From contig NZ_JAEINH010000011.1 of NCBI RefSeq assembly GCF_016342785.1, positions 1-64,000 of the forward strand: 64,000 nucleotides of DNA, given 5' to 3'. Positions 1-7,067 of this stretch are shown here, piece by piece. Numbering within the stretch: position 1 is the first letter of the stretch; each line of letters opens with the position of its first letter. Position numbers and translations under genes: made by a program. Below the pieces are notes generated by a model that saw only the letters and a list, made by a program, of their open reading frames with translations, did not search any database and was not told where the DNA came from. The DNA is from Sanguibacter suaedae (GTDB lineage Bacteria; Actinomycetota; Actinomycetes; Actinomycetales; Cellulomonadaceae).

Positions 1-65
1 TCAAGGCGCCGCCCCGTCCACAAGAGCACGCCCCGTGCGAGGGAGCGGAGCGCGCGAGGCTGTCG

Positions 66-107
66 GGTGCCAGGGGTGCCAGGGGTGCCAGTGGTGCCAG
101 GGGTGCC
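66..107. repeat. 9-bp direct tandem repeat
   Basis: The core GGTGCC recurs at 66, 75, 84, 93 and 102, an exact 9-bp period with unit GGTGCCAGG and one variant copy. It lies just downstream of the alditol oxidase gene in the otherwise featureless first 118 bases. No gene can be supported in bases 1-118. Confidence 0.7.
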
Positions 108-118
108 CGGCGCCGGGG

Positions 119-1411
119 TCAGCGCCGGGGGAGGACCCGGTCGAGGTAGGGGTTGCGCAGGACCCCCTGGGGGTCGAGGCGTTCGGCGAGGTCGCGGAAG
201 TCCGTGAGGCGCGGGTAGAGCTCCGCGAGACGGTCGGTGGGCGTCGTGAAGAGCTTGCCCCAGTGCGGGCGCGCGTCGAACGGGGCGAGGGCGTCCTCGA
301 TGCGTGGCAGCAGGGCCTCCACGGCGGGCTGGTCGGGGAGCCACGTGAAGTGGATGCCGAGGGCGTCGTGGTCGCCCGACGGGCTGAGCCACTGCCCGTC
401 GGCCGCCATGGTCCGGATCTCGTTCACCTGGAGCAGCGGCACCACGTGCTCGCGCAGGGAGCGCACCGCGGCGACGGCGGCGGCACCGTGCTCGCGGGGC
501 ACGAGGTACTCGCTCTGCAGCTCGTCGCCGTTGGACGGCGTGAACTCCATCCTGAAGTGCGGCAGGCGCTCGTGCCACGGACCGGGCACCCCGAGCTGCT
601 CCGTGCAGCTCACGGCCGAGATCCCGGGCAGGGGGTGGCGGGGCTCGGTGGCGGGCCGCGCCCCGAAGAGGTCCGCACCCTCCGCGGGCAGGGTGGTCGC
701 GTCGACGCGGCTCTTGAGCCACGCCTGGTGGATGCCCTCGTCGCCCCACCGGGTGAACAGGCTCACCGAGTACGCGGACGCGGTCACCTCGTCGAGGTGC
801 TCGGCGAGCACGTCCCAGCCGATGCCCTCGTACACGTCCTGGCGCACCTCGAACGTGGGCTCCACGCGGAGCGTCACGCGGGTCACGACGCCGAGCGCAC
901 CGAGGTTCACGAGGGCGGCGTCGAACGGGAACGCGTTGGTGGGGTGCTCCCGGCCCAGGACCAGGACGTCCCCGGTGGCGGTGACCAGCTCCAGGCCCAT
1001 GACGGCCCCGGCGAGCCCCTGGTTCCTGTCACCTGACCCGTGCGTCCCCGTGGCGATCGCGCCGGCCACGGATATGTGCGGCAGCGACGCGAGGTTGTGG
1101 ATCGCGTAGCCGCGGGCGTGCAGCGCGGTGGCGAGCGTCCCGTACCGGGTGCCACCGCTCACGGTGACCGTCGAGGTGCCGTCCGCGCTCGTCGCGATCT
1201 CGAGGTCGTCGGCGCCCTCGAGCGGCGCGAACCGGTCGAGGGACAGCAGGACGCCGTCGGTGTCAGCCACGTCGTTGAAGCAGTGCCGCGACCCGAGGGC
1301 GCGGACGCTGCGCTCCGTGGTGAGGAGCTCCTGCACCTGCTCCACGGTGGTCGGGTGCGCCACGCGGGTGGTGCTGTACCGGAGGTTCCCGGCCCAGTTG
1401 TGCTCTGTCAT
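119..1411 (-). CDS. Alditol/xylitol oxidase, FAD-linked (AldO-like)
   Basis: 430 aa flavoprotein oxidase of the VAO/D-arabinono-lactone oxidase family. It closely resembles Streptomyces AldO, which oxidises the terminal CH2OH of xylitol and sorbitol to an aldehyde with release of H2O2. Visible features are the FAD-binding segment with LGSRHCFND, in which His43 corresponds to the covalently flavinylated His46 of AldO, the THGSG loop (residues 123-127), and the C-terminal active-site motifs EIRT and HWGK that match AldO Glu320/Arg322 and Lys375. No signal peptide is seen, so it is cytoplasmic. The ATG at 1411 is chosen because the homology begins there; the frame stays open upstream but is low-complexity. 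It sits 7 nt after the TPR gene and seems to be the last gene of the MoxR operon, an unusual partner. Confidence 0.9.
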   Translation of the reverse strand: MTEHNWAGNLRYSTTRVAHPTTVEQVQELLTTERSVRALGSRHCFNDVADTDGVLLSLDRFAPLEGADDLEIATSADGTSTVTVSGGTRYGTLATALHARGYAIHNLASLPHISVAGAIATGTHGSGDRNQGLAGAVMGLELVTATGDVLVLGREHPTNAFPFDAALVNLGALGVVTRVTLRVEPTFEVRQDVYEGIGWDVLAEHLDEVTASAYSVSLFTRWGDEGIHQAWLKSRVDATTLPAEGADLFGARPATEPRHPLPGISAVSCTEQLGVPGPWHERLPHFRMEFTPSNGDELQSEYLVPREHGAAAVAAVRSLREHVVPLLQVNEIRTMAADGQWLSPSGDHDALGIHFTWLPDQPAVEALLPRIEDALAPFDARPHWGKLFTTPTDRLAELYPRLTDFRDLAERLDPQGVLRNPYLDRVLPRR

Positions 1412-1418
1412 GGTGTCC

Positions 1419-2498
1419 TCACCAGTTCTTCGTCGTGCCGCCGGAGCCTTGGTCGTCGAGCCAGTCCTCGGTCTCCTGCCGCTCCTGCTCGCCGAGCTCG
1501 TTGCGTCGCTCGAGGTCGGCCTGCCGCTGCTCCTCGGGGGTGAGCGGCGGGGCGGTCTCCTCACCGCCCGAGCCCTCCTCGCCCGGTTCGCCCTCCTGAC
1601 CTTCCTGACCTTCCTGCCCCTCCTCGGGTTCCTGCGGTTCCTGGGGTTCCTCGGGCTCGCCACCGTCACCGGCGTCCGGCGGGGGCGGCTCCTCCTCGAG
1701 GGCCTCGCGCTTCTCGCGGGCCTCGGTCTCGCGGTCGACGTTCCGCTGACGGGCGGTGTCGTCGTCCGCGCACCCGTCCTCCACGCGGATCTCGTTGGCC
1801 TCCCGGTACAGCCCTTCGGCCTCGAGGTACGCGTCGATGGCGAGCCGCCGGTACTCCTCCGGGTCCGGCGCGGTGCCGTCGTCGGGGACGTCCGGGCCGA
1901 GGGCGTCGAGGGCCGACTGCTCGCGCTTCATGCGTGCCACGTGACCGTCGGCAGCGCCGTGCTCGACGTCGCCCTGCAGCTCGTGGGCGACGGCGAGGTT
2001 GGTGCGGATCACGCACACGGGCACGATCTCGCCGTCGGCGACGGCGCTCATGTTCTCGGGCGCGGCCGGTGCCGCGTCGAGGGCGACGTACAGCTCCTCG
2101 ACGGCAGCTTCCAGCTGCCCGTCCTGGAGGAGCGACGTGCCTTCCGCGAAGTGCACCTTCCACTGCTCGGCGACGTTGAGGGTCTGCAGCCAGTGGTAGG
2201 AGTCGACGGCGTCGGCGTACCGCCCGTCCTCGTACTCCTCGAGGGCGGAACCGGCGATCACGGGGACCGAGAACGCCTTCCAGGCGGCGGCGAGGGCGAG
2301 CAGCACGACGGGCAGCGACCACCACAGCAGCAGGCGGCGACGGCGCAGCCGTGCGGCGCGCAGCCGTGCGGCACGGTCGTACTCGAGGACCTTGCGGCGT
2401 TCCTCGGCCTGCCGTTCCATCTCGGCTCGGCGTTCCGCACGCCGGTCGGTGCGCTCGGTGCCTCGGGTGGACACCTTGACGGGCAGGGAGTCAGGCAC
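1419..2498 (-). CDS. TPR-like membrane protein of the MoxR/VWA operon
   Basis: 359 aa. A basic, charged N-terminus (about 1-52, possibly coiled coil) is followed by one hydrophobic membrane segment around residues 53-75. A region with TPR-like helical character follows (EEYEDGRYADAVDSY, then AAVEELYVALDAAP). The C-terminal third is an extremely acidic, Glu/Pro/Gly/Gln-rich tail with EEGQEGQEGQEG-type repeats. In position and layout it resembles the TPR component of Bat-type (aerotolerance) operons, but no catalytic motif is present. It overlaps the upstream VWA gene by 8 bp, which indicates translational coupling. The function is inferred from context only. Confidence 0.75.
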   Translation of the reverse strand: MPDSLPVKVSTRGTERTDRRAERRAEMERQAEERRKVLEYDRAARLRAARLRRRRLLLWWSLPVVLLALAAAWKAFSVPVIAGSALEEYEDGRYADAVDSYHWLQTLNVAEQWKVHFAEGTSLLQDGQLEAAVEELYVALDAAPAAPENMSAVADGEIVPVCVIRTNLAVAHELQGDVEHGAADGHVARMKREQSALDALGPDVPDDGTAPDPEEYRRLAIDAYLEAEGLYREANEIRVEDGCADDDTARQRNVDRETEAREKREALEEEPPPPDAGDGGEPEEPQEPQEPEEGQEGQEGQEGEPGEEGSGGEETAPPLTPEEQRQADLERRNELGEQERQETEDWLDDQGSGGTTKNW

Positions 2499-3516
2499 GT
2501 CCCACCCCCACGCGGGCTCCGAGGTGCCGTCCGCTGCTCCACGCCTCGAGGGCGAGGAGCCCGGCGAGGAGGAGGGCGAGGGGCCAGAGCACCAGGTGGT
2601 ACGACGTGAGGGTGCGGCGCCCGTCGGCGGCGATCTGCTCCGGGTCGACGTCGGCCGTGAGGGGCGCGGTCTCCGTCGGTGCGGTGCGGTGCACGTAGGG
2701 GATGCCGAGCTCGGCGGCGATGGCCTGGAGCTCGGCCTCGTCGATGACGGACAGGGCGTCCGGTGTGCCGGGCTGCGTCGGGTCCGTGATGTAGCCGCCC
2801 TCGGGGCTCCCGCCGTTCGCGTAGACCGGGTCGTACTCCTTCATGCGCCCACCCTCCTGCGTGCCGTAGCCGAGGACGGCCCCGCCGTCCACGAGCCGTG
2901 CGAGGTCCCCGTAGGACCGTCGGGTGCCCTCCGCGGTGTTCTCCCCGTCGGACATGAAGAACACGAGGCGGACGTTCGACGGGTTCTGCTCGGCGGCCCC
3001 GGTGAGGGCGCTCGTGAGCTCGTCGAGCGGGCGGTCCACAAGGGAGCCGGACGAGTACATGGTGATCTCCCGTTGCGCGGTCTGCGCCCAGGTGGCCACG
3101 GAGCGCGCGTCGGTGGTGAGCGGCAGCTGGCGGCTGGCCTGGGAGTCGAACGCGATGATCGAGTACCGCGCGCCGGGGATGTCGGCGGTGATGCCCTGCA
3201 TGTCGGCACGTACCCCGTCGAGGCGCTGCTTCTGCCCGTCGTAGTCCTCGGCGGCCATGGACCCGGTGAGGTCCACCACGAAGAAGACATCGACCGCGGT
3301 GACGGTCGTGTCCACGCCGGTGCGCGGGACGCTGGGGCCCAGCCCGATCGCGGCGAGCAGGAGGACCATGAGGAACCGGCGGGTCCACCCGCCGAAGCCC
3401 GACGTGGGGCTGTGCCACCGGCGGGCGGCGCGGACGGCGAGCACCGCGGTGAAGACGAGGAGGGGGCCGACCACCGCGAGGAGGACCCCGAGGGGGAGGA
3501 GCGGCTGGAAGGTCAT
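2491..3516 (-). CDS. VWA domain membrane protein (BatB-like)
   Basis: 341 aa. Two N-terminal hydrophobic helices (about 8-28 and 48-65) and one near the C-terminus bracket a von Willebrand factor A domain. The metal-ion-dependent adhesion site is visible as VVDLTGSM (DxTxS), followed by a conserved downstream Thr and the FMSDGEN motif. In Bat-type operons such proteins are membrane partners of a MoxR AAA+ ATPase. The ATG at 3516 is chosen because it forms an ATGA overlap with the stop of the preceding VWA gene; the frame is open about 60 nt further upstream but would run deep into that gene. Confidence 0.85.
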   Translation of the reverse strand: MTFQPLLPLGVLLAVVGPLLVFTAVLAVRAARRWHSPTSGFGGWTRRFLMVLLLAAIGLGPSVPRTGVDTTVTAVDVFFVVDLTGSMAAEDYDGQKQRLDGVRADMQGITADIPGARYSIIAFDSQASRQLPLTTDARSVATWAQTAQREITMYSSGSLVDRPLDELTSALTGAAEQNPSNVRLVFFMSDGENTAEGTRRSYGDLARLVDGGAVLGYGTQEGGRMKEYDPVYANGGSPEGGYITDPTQPGTPDALSVIDEAELQAIAAELGIPYVHRTAPTETAPLTADVDPEQIAADGRRTLTSYHLVLWPLALLLAGLLALEAWSSGRHLGARVGVGRA

Positions 3517-4565
3517 TCGCGCAACCTCCACTGGACGAGGACGAGGAGGGCGACGCCACCGACCGCCCAGAGGAACCACGGGCCGGCCTTGTCGGAGGAC
3601 GTCACCTCGGGTGCGGCCTCGAGGTCGACGGCCTGCTGCTCCTGGACGTCACGGACCATCTCCTCGACGGCGTCGGTGTCGTCGCTGTAGAAGTACCGGC
3701 CGCCCGCACCCTCGATGGCCTCCTGGTACTCGCGCTCCAGGGCGGCGCTGCCGCCCCAGTCGGACGCGCCGTAGAGGCCGTTGATGACGATGCCCCGCTC
3801 CTCGGCGAGGTCCACGGCCTCCTGGAGGCTGTAGATGGGGGTGCCCATGAGGTCGTTGTCGGTGGCGAGGATGATGGACCGCGACCGTTCGGTGTCGGCC
3901 TCGTCGAACAGCATGGTGCAGTTGGCGAGGCCGTCGCCGATGAGGGACGACCCCTCGAGGGTGCCCGTCGTGCCGGCCGTGAACCGCAGGTACCGGTTGA
4001 GGGCCTCCTCGTCGTCGCTGTACGTGACGATCGGGTCGAGGGCGACGGTCGCCTCGTCGAGCTGGTCCTGGACGAGCGCGTAGTCGTCCGTGAGCGGGAA
4101 GACGGTGCGGGACGTCGAGTTGAACACGGACAGGGCGATGCGCTCGCCCTCGAAGCTGTCCACGAGGGTGGAGAAGACCTCGACCATCTCCTGGTCGTAC
4201 TCGAGCATGGACCCGGACACGTCGAGGCACAGCACGATGTCCCGGGTCCCGAGCTCCTGGTTGACCACGGACACGTCCGCGGGGCGGGCGGCGATGGCGG
4301 CCGCGGCCAGCGCGGCGAGCGCCGCCCCGGTGACGCCGATCCACTGGAGGGCGCGGTAGCGGTGCACCCAGGACCGGAACTCCGGGACCTCGCCGAGGTA
4401 GTCGGAGTTCGCGACCCAGACGGCCTCCTGGGGCGAGCGCACCCGGGGGTGCCGCACCCGGTACCAGCCGACGGCGAGGGCGATCACGACGACGGCGAGG
4501 ACGACGGCGACCATCCACGGCCACCGGACGGTGGAGTACACCTGCTCGGCTGCGAGGATCACCAC
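3513..4565 (-). CDS. VWA domain membrane protein (BatA-like)
   Basis: 350 aa. An N-terminal membrane helix (about 18-38), a second helix around 75-95, a VWA domain with a canonical MIDAS DVSGS in LCLDVSGSM, and a C-terminal helix just before the end (WFLWAVGGVALLVLVQW). This is the classical topology of BatA/BatB proteins that work with a MoxR ATPase, often as a metal-dependent protein-binding platform at the membrane. It overlaps the upstream gene by 7 bp and the downstream VWA gene by 4 bp. The substrate of the system is unknown. Confidence 0.85.
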   Translation of the reverse strand: MVILAAEQVYSTVRWPWMVAVVLAVVVIALAVGWYRVRHPRVRSPQEAVWVANSDYLGEVPEFRSWVHRYRALQWIGVTGAALAALAAAAIAARPADVSVVNQELGTRDIVLCLDVSGSMLEYDQEMVEVFSTLVDSFEGERIALSVFNSTSRTVFPLTDDYALVQDQLDEATVALDPIVTYSDDEEALNRYLRFTAGTTGTLEGSSLIGDGLANCTMLFDEADTERSRSIILATDNDLMGTPIYSLQEAVDLAEERGIVINGLYGASDWGGSAALEREYQEAIEGAGGRYFYSDDTDAVEEMVRDVQEQQAVDLEAAPEVTSSDKAGPWFLWAVGGVALLVLVQWRLRE

Positions 4566-5047
4566 GAGGAGATCACCGTCCTCGCACCGTCGAGGCCCTC
4601 GACGCCGGTCTCGTCGGTGCTCCGCGCGAACGACGGCTGGTAGTAGCGGGCGACGAGGTTGGCGAGGCGGTGGGCGCCGGTGAGGTGCTCGAGGTCGGTG
4701 AGGGTCATGACGGACGTGTCGACGCCGCGGCGCAGCCCAGCGAACTCACGGACGATGCTGCTGAGCCGCAGGTGGAGCTCGCGCACGTCGATCTCGTGGG
4801 CGTGGTACGCCCGGTCGACCTCGTCGACCTTCGCGAGGTACGCCACGCGGAGGTCCACGAAGGGGTCGGAGCCTGCGGCGTAGGTCTTCGGGGGAGGGGG
4901 GCTCGCGGCGGCGGACTCCTCGGGCCGGCGGCGGGTGATCACGAAGACCGTCACCCACCAGGCGACGACGGCGGTGAGGAGGAGGGCCCCGGTCCACGCC
5001 CACCAGGCGGAGAAGTCGACGGGGGCGACGATGTCATCGACGGGCAC
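4559..5047 (-). CDS. Small membrane-anchored protein of the MoxR operon
   Basis: 162 aa. One transmembrane helix near the N-terminus (residues about 15-37, WWAWTGALLLTAVVAWWVTV), then a charged cytoplasmic part predicted to be helical with no recognised motif. Its position between the DUF58 and VWA genes, with 14-bp and 7-bp overlaps on either side, matches the short BatC/DUF4381-type proteins found in such operons. I cannot assign a family with confidence. It probably helps to assemble the VWA proteins with DUF58 at the membrane. Confidence 0.75.
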   Translation of the reverse strand: MPVDDIVAPVDFSAWWAWTGALLLTAVVAWWVTVFVITRRRPEESAAASPPPPKTYAAGSDPFVDLRVAYLAKVDEVDRAYHAHEIDVRELHLRLSSIVREFAGLRRGVDTSVMTLTDLEHLTGAHRLANLVARYYQPSFARSTDETGVEGLDGARTVISSW

Positions 5048-5933
5048 GCTTCTGCCTCCCCAGGAGATCGATGAACTGGGTCACGACGTCGTCGCTGCTC
5101 TCGGCGATCATGCCCTGGATCTGCTGGCGGCGCAGGAGCTCGGACACGGCGCGGCGGCGGGCGAGGACGGCACGTTCGCCGGAGCTCTCGAGGGCGCGGC
5201 GGCGCTGCAGGTAGGGCGGCAGGTGGAGCTCGTCGTCGACGTCGCGCACGGGGCGCGGGGTGCCGCCGCCGGTGAGGGTGAGGGCGGACGCGTCGGCGAC
5301 GGCGAGGACCATGACCTCGTGGCGGACGCGCAGCTGGCGCAGGAGACGTTCGTTGCGGGGCTCGGGGCGGGCCTCGTCGGTGATGATCATCATGAGCGAC
5401 CGGCGCTGGAACGCGGTCATGGCGCGGGCGAGGGGCCGGTCGAGGTCCGAGGTCGGGGCGTCGATGTCGAAGCACCCCTCGAGCTGGTGGAGCATGACCT
5501 CGAGGTCCTGGGTGCTGGCGCGCGGCGGCCGTTGGACGAGCCGCTCGGAGTCGCCGGCGACGAGGGCCACGCGGTCGCCGCGGTCGCGGGCGAGGTACGC
5601 GACGAGGGCCGCCATGAAGCAGGCGACCTTCGACTTCTCCTCGCCGCCGGCGCTCACGGCGGCCATGTTGCGGCCGGTGTCGACGACGAGCACGAGGTTG
5701 AGGTTCGACTGCCGGACGAACCGCCGGATGATGGGGATCCCGGCCCGGGCGCTCGACTTCCAGTCGACGTCTCCGACGTCGTCGCCGGGCGTGTAGAGCG
5801 AGAGGTCGTCGAAGTCCTGGCCGTGCCCCTTGAAGATCGACCGGTGGCGTCCCTCGAGGAGCCCGGCGGCGCGTCGTGCGACGGGGAGGTCGAGGCGGGC
5901 CCGGACCTGCGCGAGCCGTGAGATCTCGTTCAT
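5034..5933 (-). CDS. DUF58 domain protein of the MoxR operon
   Basis: 299 aa soluble DUF58 protein. The family signature is clear around residues 35-70: GQDFDDLSLYTPGDDVGDVDW, with the DVDW core followed by RRF. A VWA-like fold follows (LVLVVDTGRNM). DUF58 genes almost always follow moxR and precede VWA genes, as here. The protein is thought to act with the MoxR ATPase in metal-cofactor insertion or complex assembly, but the biochemical role is not established. It starts 16 nt after the moxR stop. Confidence 0.88.
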   Translation of the reverse strand: MNEISRLAQVRARLDLPVARRAAGLLEGRHRSIFKGHGQDFDDLSLYTPGDDVGDVDWKSSARAGIPIIRRFVRQSNLNLVLVVDTGRNMAAVSAGGEEKSKVACFMAALVAYLARDRGDRVALVAGDSERLVQRPPRASTQDLEVMLHQLEGCFDIDAPTSDLDRPLARAMTAFQRRSLMMIITDEARPEPRNERLLRQLRVRHEVMVLAVADASALTLTGGGTPRPVRDVDDELHLPPYLQRRRALESSGERAVLARRRAVSELLRRQQIQGMIAESSDDVVTQFIDLLGRQKRARR

Positions 5934-5949
5934 CGGGGGACCACGCCCC

Positions 5950-6948
5950 TCACGGGGTGGGGACGGCGTCGAAGATCGCGTCGATGAGCTGCTCGGGCTG
6001 GACGTTGTTGGCGAGGGCGTCGAAGGTCCGCACGATGCGGTGGCGGAGCACGGCGTAGCGCACGGCCTTGACGTCGTCGGGGATGACGAACCCGCGCCCC
6101 GCCTGGACGGCGAGGGCCTGGGCGACGCGCATGAGGGCGATGCTCCCGCGGGGGCTGGCGCCGACGCGCACGTGGTTGGACAGGCCCTGGATGGGGCGGG
6201 GTCCGGAGAAGCGGCTCGTGTTGATGACGTCGACGATGTACCGCTTGATGGAGGTGTCGACGTACACGTCGTCGACGAGGCCCTGGAGGAACCGGATGTC
6301 GTCGAGGGACACGGGGGCGACGTCGATGGGGGCGCTCTGGCGGCCGGAGGAGATGCGCTCGAGGATCTCGACCTCGTGGACGGCCCCGGGGTACGTGAGG
6401 ATCTCCTTCATGAGGAACCGGTCCATCTGGGCCTCGGGCAGCACGTAGGTGCCCTCCTCCTCGATGGGGTTCTGCGTGGCGAGGACCATGAAGGGGTCGG
6501 GCAGCGGGTACTCGACGCCGCCGATGGACGTCTGCCGCTCCTGCATGGCCTCGAGCATCGCGGACTGCGTCTTGGCGCTCGACCGGTTGATCTCGTCGAG
6601 GAGCACGAGGTTGGCGTGGACGGGCCCCAGCTGGGTGGTGAACGACCCGGTGCCGTAGTTGTAGATCTGGGTGCCGACGATGTCGTTCGGCATGAGGTCG
6701 GGCGTGCACTGGATGCGGTGGAAGCTGCCGCCGACGGCGGCGGCGAGGGTCTCGGCGGCGGTGGTCTTCGCGAGGCCGGGCACCGACTCGAGGAGGATGT
6801 GCCCCCCGGCGATGAGGGTGCTCACGAGCGCCGTCCGCAGCGCCTCCTGGCCCACGACGCGTTGGTCGAAGACGTGCGCGACGGTCGCGAGGAGCCCCTT
6901 GGCCCGCTCGAGGTCTGCGGGCGTGATGCCCCCCTGCCCTGCGCTCAT
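5950..6948 (-). CDS. MoxR-family AAA+ ATPase
   Basis: 332 aa. A typical MoxR chaperone-like ATPase: Walker A in VPGLAKTTAAE (about residues 53-60), Walker B in LVLLDEINR, sensor 1 in LATQNP and a C-terminal lid domain with an arginine-rich helix. Such proteins remodel VWA-domain partners, several of which are encoded directly downstream. The ATG at 6948 is preceded by AAAGGTG as a ribosome binding site and matches the usual family start; an upstream in-frame extension of 31 codons is Pro-rich and not family-like. It is the first gene of a seven-gene minus-strand operon ending with the alditol oxidase. Confidence 0.92.
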   Translation of the reverse strand: MSAGQGGITPADLERAKGLLATVAHVFDQRVVGQEALRTALVSTLIAGGHILLESVPGLAKTTAAETLAAAVGGSFHRIQCTPDLMPNDIVGTQIYNYGTGSFTTQLGPVHANLVLLDEINRSSAKTQSAMLEAMQERQTSIGGVEYPLPDPFMVLATQNPIEEEGTYVLPEAQMDRFLMKEILTYPGAVHEVEILERISSGRQSAPIDVAPVSLDDIRFLQGLVDDVYVDTSIKRYIVDVINTSRFSGPRPIQGLSNHVRVGASPRGSIALMRVAQALAVQAGRGFVIPDDVKAVRYAVLRHRIVRTFDALANNVQPEQLIDAIFDAVPTP

Positions 6949-6982
6949 TCGAGGTGCACCTTTCGTCGCCGGATCGCGTCCC

Positions 6983-6988
6983 AGTATG
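6983..6988 (-). promoter_or_regulatory. Candidate -10 box of the MoxR operon
   Basis: On the minus strand CATACT (NANNNT) lies about 34 nt before the moxR start, leaving a short leader that contains the AAAGGTG ribosome binding site. No convincing -35 box is seen. Confidence 0.3.
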
Positions 6989-7055
6989 ACAGCGGGGTCA
7001 CCGTGGGGGGCCAGGGGACATGGAGAGGGGTCCCCATGCACGACGCCCGCGGACG

Positions 7056-7061
7056 TACCCT
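7056..7061 (+). promoter_or_regulatory. -10 box, leaderless promoter of the CtaG/CopD gene
   Basis: TACCCT lies 6 nt before the GTG at 7068, the spacing expected if transcription begins at the start codon. No ribosome binding site precedes this GTG. Confidence 0.5.
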
Positions 7062-7067
7062 GGGTGG

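Noticed and set aside
35-1036. Open frame on the plus strand across the alditol oxidase gene
   Set aside because: Composition is Arg/Gly/Val low complexity and the opposite strand encodes a clearly homologous oxidase; this is a GC-rich antisense shadow.
7017-7040. GGGGAC...GTCCCC inverted repeat between moxR and the CtaG gene as a third copy of the TGGGGA palindrome
   Set aside because: The spacer is much longer and asymmetric, so it does not match the 16-bp element seen at 38741 and 47362.
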